From Sclerurus mexicanus (lineage: Eukaryota > Chordata > Aves > Passeriformes > Furnariidae): a stretch of DNA of 64,000 nt. The stretch lies in NCBI GenBank assembly GCA_013396755.1, contig VWZF01001851.1:62001-126000 (forward strand). Direction: 5' to 3'. Positions 1-12,065 of this stretch are shown piece after piece (the first letter of the stretch is position 1; the number at the start of each line of letters is the position of its first letter). The position numbers and the translations under genes were made by a program. The notes under the pieces were generated by a model that saw only the letters and a list, made by a program, of their open reading frames with translations, was not told the origin of the DNA and made no database searches.

Positions 1-1301
1 TTCTCTAGTCTGTCTTATCATCAGGAAAATCATATCTCCTGGCCATAGTCATACCTGAGGCCATGTTTTGCCCTAATTATCCCAAGATATTTTCCTGCTG
101 GGGTTGTGAAAATATTTCTACTATATTGCTTTTTTTCTGTGGCTGGTGGGGAGGTTTCTACCCCATCTGTCCTCAGGAATACTTGTATTGAGTACTACTC
201 TGGAGCAGTTTAGAATGGTATATGGTCTGACCAGAAGCAGCATTACACTTCTGCTCTTGATCTCAACAGACCACATCACCCTGTACCATGCACTGAATGC
301 AAGGGCACCATCTTCTGTCTGAGATCTTTCCTTTGTAGTAAGTACTCAAAGAACTTTTACACTTTACTTTCTTTTGACCTTTATTAGATAAGTAGGCACC
401 TTAATCAGGATGTTTTGAGGTGAGAGTGAAGTCTGAGAGGATTGTATTCTGGCATGTAAAGGTCTCAGGGATCACCCTTAGTATTTCTGGCAGAACTGCA
501 TCGAAATTAACATATTACAACAGACTGTGTCACACTGAATTGCAAACTTTTCTGAAGCAGAGTGAGCAAAAAGGTCATATTCCTCATCAGCTCATCTATT
601 AGGCTGAATGAGGGTATCCAGAGAGCTTAAATATTTCTTCCAGGAAATAAAACCAGAGTTTTCCATTTTCAGATCCCAGCTGTGCCTCTGAATTTCCATT
701 TACTTTGAGCAAGAACTAGCTTCATTACATAGGCATATTGTTTTGGTTTCAGGAAGTATCATAGTTTAAATTATTCCATTAGCAAAGGTCCTTTTGTAGT
801 GACTGCAGTTAACACAGAGTTCTTTTTTGTCTTTCTCACCTACAAACAAGTGCATATTGTATCCTTTGTGTTCTGTCAGCTGGAGACCTGCAGAAGGATC
901 TTCTTCTCCCAAAATTGATTTGGCATCTTTCACTATTATGCAAATTAAAGGGGGAAAAATAGTTTCCTGATTTCTTTCGAAGGGCTGAAGCTAGCAGCCC
1001 AGGACTGCTTGCTCAGATTGCAGCGCACAATGGGAAATGCCTACACATCTGTGTCTGTCAAGCTGCACAATAGGAGAGCAGCTGAGCCCTGCAGCACCCG
1101 TCCCCATTCAGAGCTGGAATAATGGCATTGCAGCTCAAGTGGAAGGATGAGCTTGCCCTGGCTTCATGCTTCAGCATGCTATCGAAGTGACAGGCAATTT
1201 TCCATTGGTGGTTTGAAAGTCTTTTTATTTTATTAATCCTCTAATCAAAGAACAAACCCAGAGTTTTCTTTTCTGTTAAACACTGCTGCAAAATCTCACA
1301 G

Positions 1302-1347
1302 CTCCCAGTGGCTTTGTTCGAGCCCACACTGCCTTTGGACAAGTCAG
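1302..1347 (+). other. candidate splice-bounded segment (weak)
   Basis: A 46-base stretch preceded by a moderate acceptor (AAATCTCACAG, with a pyrimidine-rich stretch somewhat upstream) and followed by a strong donor, GTCAG|GTGAGTAAG. One frame is open throughout (LPVALFEPTLPLDKS). Strong-looking donors occur by chance every few kilobases, so this is only a lead. No protein family is recognised. Confidence 0.1.
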
Positions 1348-1671
1348 GTGAGTAAGCAGCCTCCACTTCCCTTTGCCTCCATGTGCCTGGGACAGTGAGC
1401 AGTGTCAACAAGCTGAGAACGTCAGGCCACTGCTTTGGAGATGCAGCTTGTTCTTGTGGAAAGAGAGGTGACCAGTTTAACTCACACAGGAGACATGCAC
1501 AAGCATCTGCCCTGTTTCATGTATGGTGAACAATGCAAGGTTATCATCAAAAGCCTACGAGTTCTTTTCAGAAGTTATCTTCTCCCTAGAAGATGTCCCA
1601 TAGAACTACAGTCCTAGATAAAATACTGCATTTTAATATTTTTCCTTTTCATTTCATTGTGTCTCTATCCC

Positions 1672-1693
1672 TTTTTTTTTTTTTTTTTTTTTT
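1672..1693. repeat. poly-T tract (22 T)
   Basis: Uninterrupted run of 22 T. On the minus strand it is a poly-A run, so it could be the remnant tail of a retroposed sequence. No recognisable retroposon body is seen beside it. Confidence 0.9.
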
Positions 1694-2147
1694 ACAAAAG
1701 CATGCTGTCTTTCAATTAACATAGTAATGACCTATTGTCACCTGTTACCATGCTAATCCTGAGCTGGTGTGAAATTACTTTATAATAAACACTATGCAGT
1801 TCTGACTTTCAATTAATTTTTCCCATGCTGTGCTAAATCAGATTAACTGTACCACACCCTTTTGACCACAGACATAATTCTTTCCTTATAATGAAATAGA
1901 GGATTAATTTATATGAAGCATATCTATACACATTTGCAAATAAATGTAAAGATAGACTTTGTACCATATTTGCATTGCTCACTGTGTCAGGTTGACTACA
2001 GACTTTCTGAGATTATTAATTTTTGTGTTCACTTGGGTGGTGAAGGATATTGCTGGTTTTATTATTATTTTCACTAAATGTCTGCAACTTAGAATGGGTA
2101 AAGGAATTGAGCACTAAGGGACTGATACCTTCCACAGGGACTTACTA

Positions 2148-2192
2148 ATAATGCTGTACAGGGAATTACACATAATGCTGTACAGCATTATG
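2148..2192. repeat. direct repeat overlapping a perfect 22-bp palindrome
   Basis: The 14-base word ATAATGCTGTACAG occurs at 2148-2161 and again at 2172-2185, 24 bases apart. The second copy forms the left part of a perfect, spacer-less palindrome at 2171-2192. Each 11-base arm reads CATAATGCTGT on its own strand. The symmetry stops at 2170/2193. No function is assigned. Confidence 0.9.
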
Positions 2193-5100
2193 ATGAACTC
2201 AAAAAAAGTAAACACTGCAAAATGAACCCGATCACCATGAATTTACTAAATTGCCAGTCATCTTTCTTTACGTATTTACAACCTGACCAAATATAATAAA
2301 TTCAAGCGTTTGGTCTTTTTAATAGTCATTAGCATTATGAAGATGGTCAATTGCCTGAACAAAGTCTTTCAAACCATGTATACCAGTATAAGGAAACTAA
2401 AAGGCAAGCTTTTTAGAACACATTCAGAGCAGAAAAAGCTTTCAAAAACTCTTTCTGGTTTTCATAACTTCCAGGATGCAGTAGACTACTGTACCGTCTC
2501 ATAATCAAAAGCAATATAAACCCAGAGTTGGCCCTTGCTTTTTCACCATGCACTCATTTTTCTCTATAGCTTAATTTTGAAGTCCAAAAGTGCAGAATTG
2601 TTACAGGTATGAATTTTCTCTTTGGAAAAGTAACAAAGATGAGAATGGAGTATTTCTGCAGGCTTATGAATGCCTATGCCTTTCTCTACTTGTTGTTCTT
2701 TTGATTCAGTTCAACATGCTTAAGTGGTCCAAAATCTGAAGGTTTTCACACAATTACATGAAGCAATTTAGCTTCTCAGGAATCATACTGACAAACTGTC
2801 AGGCCAAACTGCATCCCAACCAATTGCTAGGCTGAAGCATCCTGCACCCAACTGGACCACTCCGTACAGGGCCACTGGCTCCTTGCATCCAACCTGATGT
2901 GTCAGAGCAGCATCAGGGCTATGCCAGAGGTTCAGATTTACCTATCATCCACAAGTCTTCATTGGTAGAGCGGCTTGTGGACCACTTTTTGCTGATTCAA
3001 CAGCTAATCATTGGTGCATCCTATGCACATACCTTTGACTTCAGGCAGAGAAGACCAAGACTAGTTGAGATTAAATACAGGTGGGTTTTGTGTTTCCTAT
3101 TGCTTCTTTGAAATAGCACCACTGCTATACACAAGGAAAAAGTCATCACATATTCAGTCTTTATTGGCTTAATACTGAAAATTGAATGCACTTTTTTTAT
3201 TGCTTTTCTCATACTATTTGTTAAGTCCAAGTATATAATAATAAAGCAGAAAACCATTTGCCCACCTAGAAGGATAAGAAACAGTGAAATGGCCTACAGA
3301 ATGCAAGAGCTGGCTATTCTTGTCACCGTGGTGCAGGTTGTATCAATAAAGTGAATACATGGCATTAGCATTTGGAGTAATACATTCCAGGAACAACAAA
3401 GTGAGGTAAAACTGGTTAGATCAGGTCAAACAAGCATAATCTCCACAAGGGGATTAAGGAGGTCAGAAGAGACGTCAAATTATTTTTTCATTTTTCCTTA
3501 GGACTTTCTACTGCACAGCAGTAATGAAAGGTCTTATCTGTGCTTTTTACTATGTAGCTTTTTAACTGTATGTGTGATCTGGCTTGGACTGATTCCAGAT
3601 TTGTTATTGAAAATCTGCTTTTAAATACAAACATAAAAACAGCGGTGTGATAGCTGTTACTTTGTTTACAATGACAGTATTAAATGGATGAGTCATTAAT
3701 AGCTTTTATTACTTTATTATTTCAAAATGTTTTACCAAATGTCCATAAAACTTCACCAATACCACCACTTCCACCCAATTGCAACTACCATATCACTGCA
3801 CATTTAAACTGGTTACAAGCCTTAGCCACATTAATATAATCTGTCACATGCACATATTTCTTTGAAGGAAGCAAAAAGAGGAAAGATAACGTAAAATGGT
3901 CCTGTCATTATAGCCTAGAGAGGAGAAATGCCTTCAGCTACACAGTTATGGTATTCCAGTCAGCAAAACTCACCCCAGTTTACCCATCAGATGTTAAAGT
4001 ATTGACAGCTCCTGTCTGCTCATGCACTGCAAATCAACATGTCAAAAAAGTAAAGTGGGATATAACACCAGTCCTCTCACCATGTAAAATAGGCCACCAG
4101 CTCTCTTGTCTCATTGTATTACCTATCTGCTTTAGCAGAAGTAAGACATTAATGAAGGTGTTGGGGGAAAGTAAAGCAACAGACTGCACTTCAGTTTGAA
4201 GAGGTTGGTGAGTGCTGATGATCTTCCTTCCTATGCCTGCTTACTTTCCATGTCTTTCATCATATGATATGATGTGATGGTGAGTGGTGATGCAGAGATG
4301 CAGTGCTCAGCACCAGGCAGAAGCAATGATGGGCAGTGAGTTCCCCCATGCCATGTTCCTCTACCATAAGGCAGCGGAGGGGAGATGTTGCCAAACACAT
4401 ACAAGGGACTTTTTGACCTAATAGGAGTGTCATCGAGTCACTTTCCTTACCAGAGCCTGCTGCAGATTTAGACTTGCTGTGGTTCCCACACCTACCTGAC
4501 TGTCCCTTTTGGAAACAAGCTCTATGCAGAGGGGTGAGAGCACATAACAGGAGACCTTTCTTCTAGCCATGCAGCACTGAGAAGAGAAGGTAATAAAGCT
4601 CATCTGCTGTGGACAAAGGAGAAAAGAGATGGTAGGGGGAACAAACCCTGAGATTGAGTAAAAGGTTAAAAATACAGAGACATCAGTAATTTAGCTTGAG
4701 TGTTAGGGAGAAAAAAAAATTGTACTGTCAGAGAGAATGGGGTCATGAGTTTTACTGATGATGGGTGAAAACAAGTTTTGGAGTTTCAAATGTCGTGCAT
4801 GCTGCTCTGGGCAGTAAAATAATCTGAAGCATCACTACAGCTCACACAAAAATGTCCAAAGTAACCTGAAAATAACCTTCAGACAGAAGGAGGGAAGGAA
4901 GTATATTCTGGAATTGTCCTCAAGAGCAGTTTTCAACATCCATAAAAAAGGAGAAAGATACAATTGAACAGTTCCCTGGTGGGTGTTGTATTGTTGGAAG
5001 AAGTAAAATTTGCTCTGGGACTAAGCACATGAACCAAGAACTCTCTGAGCACAGGATCCTTTCACAGATACTCATGGATAAGTAAGTTTATCATTAATGA

Positions 5101-5507
5101 CATAGTGGATATAAAAACATCCTTGCAAACCAGGACCTGCTGTCAGATGACGTGCTTCAACAACTGGAGAATCAGTTCATTATAAGCTGTAGAAAATTAA
5201 TGTGTTTTCTCCTCACAGCTCAACACCTAAGACAGACATATTTCCACCGGCAGTTTTTGTGCTCAGGACATTTGAATACAAAAGCAGCTATTCCACTGAC
5301 ACTGTCAGTGAAGATCACAGGGTAACAGCTATCTTAAATGAGTTCAAGAAATTGGTCTTTAACAAGAAAGTAACGATGACAGAATTGGTTTCTCCAACAA
5401 CAGATGGAAGCACACGTATAGCTGGATCCAAAGCTTCATTGCTCATAATCATCAGCAAGCACTCTGTGGAAACATGAATAACTTTATACTTTATGGGAGC
5501 AGTAGTT
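2193..5507. other. non-coding segment, no gene recognised
   Basis: AT-rich sequence with short overlapping frames on both strands (91 codons at most) and no domain or repeat family I can name. A patch at 4255-4310 is rich in GATG/ATGATG-like words but too degenerate to call a microsatellite. Confidence 0.65.
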
Positions 5508-5590
5508 AAAAAAAAAAATCACAAACCCCAAACCACAACAAAAAACAAACAAACAAACAAAAACCCACCAAAAAAACCCCAAAGAACAAA
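5508..5590 (+). repeat. A/C-rich simple tract with (CAAA)n core
   Basis: About 80 bases made almost only of A and C, starting with an A run and including several CAAA units near 5545-5562. Its composition mirrors the T/G-rich tract at 27.5 kb read on the other strand. Such tracts are common in bird non-coding DNA. It could be an expanded retroposon tail, but no body is recognisable upstream. Confidence 0.85.
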
Positions 5591-8500
5591 ACTCCACTAA
5601 CTCTATTTCAGGCAGAGACCTTTGTGTTTCAAAAGCTGCTTGATGAAGATGCTACAGCTTGTAATGATCTAATTTTGCACACTGAGACAAATGTGATGTA
5701 TGAGTAAAGGTATGGTTTTGCTGGTGTTTTTTCTCTGCTTAGAATCAAAAGTCTTCCAATTAGGAAATAAAAACTCTCTCATGATCCTTCTGAAAAGAAG
5801 AGTTTACTCTTTGTTTCTCATCTCTGTGTGACTTGACTACAAGGCAAATGAACGTAAAAGTCAGAAAATGAGATAATATTACTGAGATGCCTCACACAGT
5901 GGGTTGATTCAAAGCTGACTGGCTGAATTGCTCAGAAAGCAAATATTACAGCATTTCATGCCCATGTGAGGAACCTTGTAGGACTGTGAAAGCAAAAGTG
6001 AATGGAAATGCCAAGAGAAATAGTGAGTGTTTCACACATACTGGTAGGACTGCTCTGTCTCTGGTTCCCCTTGAGGGTACCCCATGGAAAATTAAGTTCA
6101 AATACTTGGACTTAGGTTCAGTAGGGGATTGAGTGTGGGAGGTTAGGAACTCTGTATCACAGGTACCCTGTGGGACAGCGAATAGACTCTATAACTCAGT
6201 GACATCTTTGTTGTTTTGCTATACTCTCCCAGTGGCACTGCTGGAGGCCAAAAAGGCTCTGGGAGCTCAGTTTGCCAGAGGTGCAGCTTTGCTAAACCTC
6301 AAATCTTTATGGTGAGGTATTCTGCTTCAGGTGGAGACACAGCAATAAGCCCTTCCTGCTCCACCAGTACTTTCTTCATTGTTTTTCTGACTCCTGCTTT
6401 ACTCTCCTGCACTGAATCTCTTTTTAGAGAAATGTCTTCCCCTGAGAAAATGTTTTGGGGAATAATGCACCATTTTTCAACCAAATTGGGGTCACCCATT
6501 TTGTACCACTGTCTTTCTCCTGTCGATACCTTTTCAGCTGCTCTTAATTTCCTTAGTTCCCAGGAAAGGTGAATTCTTAGAATATAGATGCTCTGCACAG
6601 AAGTAATATTTGGAGCAGCTTTCACAATACATCTAAAATTAATTAGAATTTTAAATCTCTAATGGGGGGATGGTTCTGGGAATTAAATGTGCAATTTAAA
6701 AGAACATTTCCTGTCTCTGTTGCTTTCATGTGCCATGTTGCATGCAGTAGTCCAGGTAGAAAAGCTATATTGGTCCACATCTAGAACCCACACATAGAGA
6801 AGCGTTGAATCAGTTCTTCTATGTTTGCTGTTGAAAACCAGAAAACCACACAAGTACTGTAAAAAAAAAATAATCTAACAAACAAACTAACCAGTTTTAG
6901 TTTGATGGAAGCATTTACATCTGCTAATGTGCCATTTAATGTGCTGTGTAATACAATTCCGCATTCCTAATTGAAGCAAACTTTATATGCGCTGTAACAA
7001 ATGTCTCATTGGTTGCATTTCTAATGTCTCCCCAGGTCTTTAATTACATTTCTGTGCCAGGGAGAAAAAAAAAAAATTGAAAAAGAAGTAAAGAAACTAA
7101 AACTAATTCCTGTTGTCTAAAGTGAAATAACCATGACCATAGGCATACTCTCCCTGAAATACCCAGACCTTGTAAGAAAAAATCCTACTGAGTTCCAGGG
7201 GTGTTGGCTTTGATCTTGTGTAAACACTGTTGCAACCATACCTGTGCTCCACAAGCGTTGTAAGACAGGTGGAGGGATTCCAATGTATTTTGGAATGCGT
7301 GGACCTAAGGGCAATATTACAAATGCCAGAAGCAGCTGATATTCCTTTCATAGATGTCTCTGGCCTCCTGACAAATGAACTCAGGCTTTGAGCAAGCAGG
7401 AAGAAGAAACACAGTCCACATGCTTACAAAATGTATTAAGACTGTTTAGATGAAAAACTCAAGTAACGGAGCTGTTTGTAGCTGTGAGCAAGATGATTAG
7501 ATACTGTCAATTTTAGTGCAATTCTTTTCCACATGTTTTTTCTACCATACAGCATTCTCAGTGAAACAGCTCTCAAGCAACAGGATTTTCAAAAGCTTAT
7601 GCTAAATATAGTGTGATGCATTTTGACTTTGAAAAAGGTTGTATTGGTTTATAGATATTTGCCTCTGGTGCACTGAGATATTCCAGTTGCCAGTAAAAAG
7701 TCAGTAGGAGTCCTTTGTTCCCTTGAGATGTATTGCCTTACTGCTAGTGCCTTATACAAGTCCCTGTCATACTGGCATCAAAATAGATGCTAGCACAGTA
7801 TGAGTATCAACAAAATGGAGGTCAGTCTACCTATCTTATGAAGCATCCAAACAAGTAGGCAAAGCTTGTGGAGACACTTATTTCTCAAAAAGAGAAGTCC
7901 ATGCTCAAGTTTGCCTTAATTGTTTAGAGTTATTTCCCTTACAGGCGTTCTAACTGAAATGAGGAATTCCTGTCCTTGTGGGCAGTTTTACTGAAACAGA
8001 GAACCTAGTGAATCCTGCAGTCTGCAATTGCTTCTCTTCTTTCAGCCTTCAATGGCAGAAAATGTGTCAGCTGTAGAAGATTTATATCATATTTATCCCC
8101 AAAAATAATGATTTTAAAGCATTTTCCAAAGTTCTCCTTAATGAGTGCAAGCTTCTATATACTGTGAAACAAATGCATTGTGGCAGGAAAAATATGAAAT
8201 AATTTGCTGGCTGGTTTGATACATTCTCAGATAGAAGGACCCACAGTCTTCTGCTGAAAAATGAGTCTTGCTGTCTGTAAACAAGAAGCCATTCCAAAGA
8301 TGGGATGAAAATTAATGGTGGTTACCTCTGAGAGGGAAGCTGTAACCTTCACAGAGACTTTCTTTCCAGCTGTGTTCAGAGGCACTGTAATGAGAAGTGC
8401 AGTGACTCATTTTAGTTGATGACTACATAACTATTCATTTGCACTTAATGAGTTTATTCCACCAGGTATAGGACCAATTCTAAACAAATAATGCCACTGA

Positions 8501-11500
8501 ATCATACACATCAATAAATTTGAGCACTAAACTGATTCTTAGTAACAAAGGAAATGATAAAGAGAGAGGAAGAAAAGCTGCTTCCAATTAATGAAAATGC
8601 CCTTTGTATTTTCTAATAGCTCAAACACTAATTTGAAAATGGCTTTCTCTGCAATAATTTACAGACAAGCACTTCATAATGGGGAAACAATTCAAATTTA
8701 TGTGCACTCAAACAGTGATGATCTGATTAACTTATTAAATTCTTGTTGATTCTACAGTCCAGATGAAGTGTACCATTCTTCATGGGTTTCATACCTTGCA
8801 GTTTTAAGTTGTCACATTATCAGACTTCAGGCTCCAGCTGCTACTGAAGGTCTTTACTCTGGGACATCCTCTGGTATATAGTGGACAGAACCAAGATCCC
8901 AGGGACTGATTCCACTTGTCTCTTTCCATTAATTCCAAAGATAGTTCTCTTCCACATTGGACAAGCACTTGATTAAATTTAGCACTAGAATTCACATAGT
9001 CTTCAGCTGCTGTGGAGTATAATTGTGTGAAATATTAGATACACACAATTCAAGTTAAAGCTGATTCAGTCAGGGGATATCCATGCTGGATTTAAGTTCA
9101 AGAAGCTTAGCTTGAACCCTGTCAAGCTTACTGTCCTTCAAAGGAAGAGAGTTAGCTTTCAAAGCAAGAGAAGACAAAAATTATCCATGGGAAAAGACAA
9201 AAGAACACTGTCAAATCAGTCTGCCAAATCTAGTGTCCAGTAGCTTTAAACAATGGTCAGTAATACCAATTTATCTGTAAGGAATTTGTCAGCTAGAGCT
9301 ATCCCAGCTTTAATCCCCATCCTTTTGTATTTTTTTTTGTGCACCCTAGATAATTCCAAGGACAACACAAAATTGTTTATATCCTCAGATGTTGTGTACA
9401 AAAGACTGCTGAGATGACACACAGTAGCACAAATTACTGTAAATATAAATGTGGCTATCTCCAGCATCCCTTTCACAAGAAAAGATAGGGTCCCTGTGGC
9501 TATGCAGTGTGCTATGTTCAATAGCTCAAACTGGTGTAATTAACACTGAGTAAATATGAGCCCTAAACCATCCAGTCCTTCATTTACCACTCTGCTTCAT
9601 GGCTAACCCTACCACTTATTCCCTGTCCTGTTTTCACCTTGGACCACTCCAGCCTTTCAGGATGGTGTCAGTGTAGTCCATCACTGTTCAGACAGAAGAT
9701 GGACCTGAAGCATGACTATTTTCAGGTGTGACTTAGGTGTCATGGCTCTCTCCTGCACATCCCCCTGGAGCTGTGATTTCTGGCGAATATGGTGTTTGCC
9801 CACGTTCAAGAAAGAGAGAATTCTTAAAAAACATGCAGCTATTTTAGCCTGCTTTAGTCAAAAGCTAAACTTCATCGTTCTGAGCAGCCCTGAGTCTTGT
9901 CCAGTATCTGCAAATTCTGAATAAACATAGTTTGTTTACTGAATAGGAACATAATTTTCTCCTTTCAATTGAACACTTATCTTGCTTTTTATCAATACAA
10001 CGTTCCAGCTTTTTCCATTTACTTTATTTACCAGGTAGCATTATTAAACCCAATATTTAAGTCTATAATCTCAATACCTACTTCAATCATTCTTATATCC
10101 ACTGACCTAGAGACTCTAGGACTCCTCCCCATCCACCCAAAAAACTCCCTTTCATTCTGAAGACCAAAAGTTTGGATCAGTTCTTCCTTAAAATTCAGTG
10201 GAAACCTAGCCTAGGTAGAAAGTTTGAGTATTTATCTGAGTACAGTTTAAAGAAAATAAAAAAAAAAGTCAGTCTGACAGAAATTATCTGCAGAGATCCA
10301 GCTTAACTGACAAGAGTCACTCTTTGTGTTCACTAGGGCTCATCTGCACAAGTGTACTCAGAGGAGGTGAGGTGCATGAATTAAATTTGTAAAGTTGGCA
10401 TTCTTACATGAGTATCTTCTAGGAGCTATCCACAGCCAGTTAAGGACATTTTATTTCCAAGTGAAAACAGCCACGTGGAGGTTTAATGTGCTGTAGCTTA
10501 CTCATGTTGTCTTCCCACCTTTCCTTGATTGACTTCAACTTCCCTGACCATTTCCCTCCTGTCTGTTTTCCCATGTGTTCTCTAAAAATCTGAGCCCTTG
10601 TGGCTGAGGCAAAAGACAATTTTGGCTTTCATTATTGAAACCCCTGCCATAGCAAAAGTAAAATTCCTGCCTGAATGGTACAGACATTTATTCTACATTT
10701 CAGGCAGGAAAATTCTTCTAAGCACACCACATGAAGTGCAGCTAGAAGCAGCACTAAATGAATGAAGTAAAGCCAAGTCAGATGCTAGGAGCACAGACTA
10801 ATTCTCTGATGTCTCACTAAACCTACATATAAGGCAGACCATAGTCCCATCTACTTATGTCATCACCATTAACATTCTTCCTGTCAGCCTTGTATTGGGT
10901 TAATCATGGCTCAGCTTTTTAGTCTAGTGCTCAGTGACACTATATTGACAGGACGATACTCATTTTTGTATCTGTTTTCCTGGCACCAAAGAAAGGCAGA
11001 CAGCTTTCTTCAGTAACAGCATGCATGGTCCTCTGTATTCCCCTGTACTGCTAGAAACTCTTGCTCAAGGGTAGTCCAGCAAAATTTTATCCTAGTCACT
11101 AAAATGTGTTCATGCTTTGCACATGTAGAACTTAAAAAAAATCGAACTGCTTGAGATGGGAAGGCTTTTGTCAAGTAAGTCTGTTTCTTGGCTCACACAT
11201 TGTAATAGAGGTTGCAGCCCTAAGTACATTTTTATGACTACATTACAGTGTTCAGAAAGATCCCATGGCCTCTTGAAAATACAGTATCTATGACAGCTGT
11301 GCTGCCACAGTCTTAACTAAAGCAGTATAACTGCATAAAGAGAAGGGACAAGTTGGAGATCCTTCAGGGCATTGCCCTAAAATAGTAACAGGTCTCTAAC
11401 TAGGTATTTAAAGTGAATTTTCCCCAAATGGGAAACTGTATAGTCAAAACTAGTTGTCATTTCAGCCAGGTGACAAAAGTATCTGCCCATCAGCTGACTG

Positions 11501-12046
11501 GAATTATCACACAGAAAAGAAGCCAATTTTTTAATTCAGGTTGCAGTTTCAAAAAAACCCTATAGATAGACCTCTGATGGCTTTTTCTTTGGCAGTGCCT
11601 GGAGAATTTTCATTCTGACGGGCAGTGCTGGGCTTTCACTAAAAACAACAAAAAAGCCACAGGGCCAGTGATGAGACTGGGACAGATGTCATTGGCAAAT
11701 AAAGTTGTATAACACTTACTCATTGCTAAATGCAGGTCACCAATCTTACATGTCCCATTAATTTTAATGTTCTGATCATATTTTGATGAGGTAGATTGCT
11801 AAGCTTCCATTATCCAGTAATGCTGAGGTGTGAGGAACTGCCTGTTGCCTGACGGAGTGTCACCTGCACAGTCTGGGCGTCACCAGGAGCTACACTGGTG
11901 TCTGCAGGCTATAAATTAACTGTTGCAGCAACCTGCATCACTTATGTAGTATTTCAGGAGCTACATGTCAATGTATATCAAAATAGCAATATATCAACAA
12001 CTGTCTGAGGTGCAGGACATGAGATAAATAGAAAATGGGATCATTT
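5591..12046. other. non-coding segment, no gene recognised
   Basis: No coding gene or repeat family is recognised. The longest frames here are 118 codons on plus (6216-6572) and 108 on minus (6299-6625). They overlap each other, have no recognisable motif, and I treat both as chance. Short A runs lie at 6860-6869 and 7065-7076. The remainder is mixed AT-rich sequence with no visible structure. Confidence 0.65.
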
Positions 12047-12065
12047 AAAAAAAAAAAGAAAAAAA
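12047..12065 (+). repeat. A-rich tract
   Basis: Eleven A, one G, then seven A. A simple low-complexity run with no attached retroposon that I can recognise. Confidence 0.85.

Larger units (their letters stand above)
1..2146. other. non-coding segment, no gene recognised
   Basis: AT-rich unique-looking DNA. Open frames are 60 codons or shorter, lack recognisable domains and mostly start at non-ATG codons. The only clear local features are a 22-base T run at 1672-1693 and a possible short splice-bounded segment at 1302-1347, listed separately. Whether this is intronic or intergenic cannot be decided from the sequence. Confidence 0.7.

Noticed and set aside
6133..6625. Overlapping plus (118 codons) and minus (108 codons) open frames
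   Set aside because: Mutually antisense frames with no recognisable motif; at most one could be real and neither has support.
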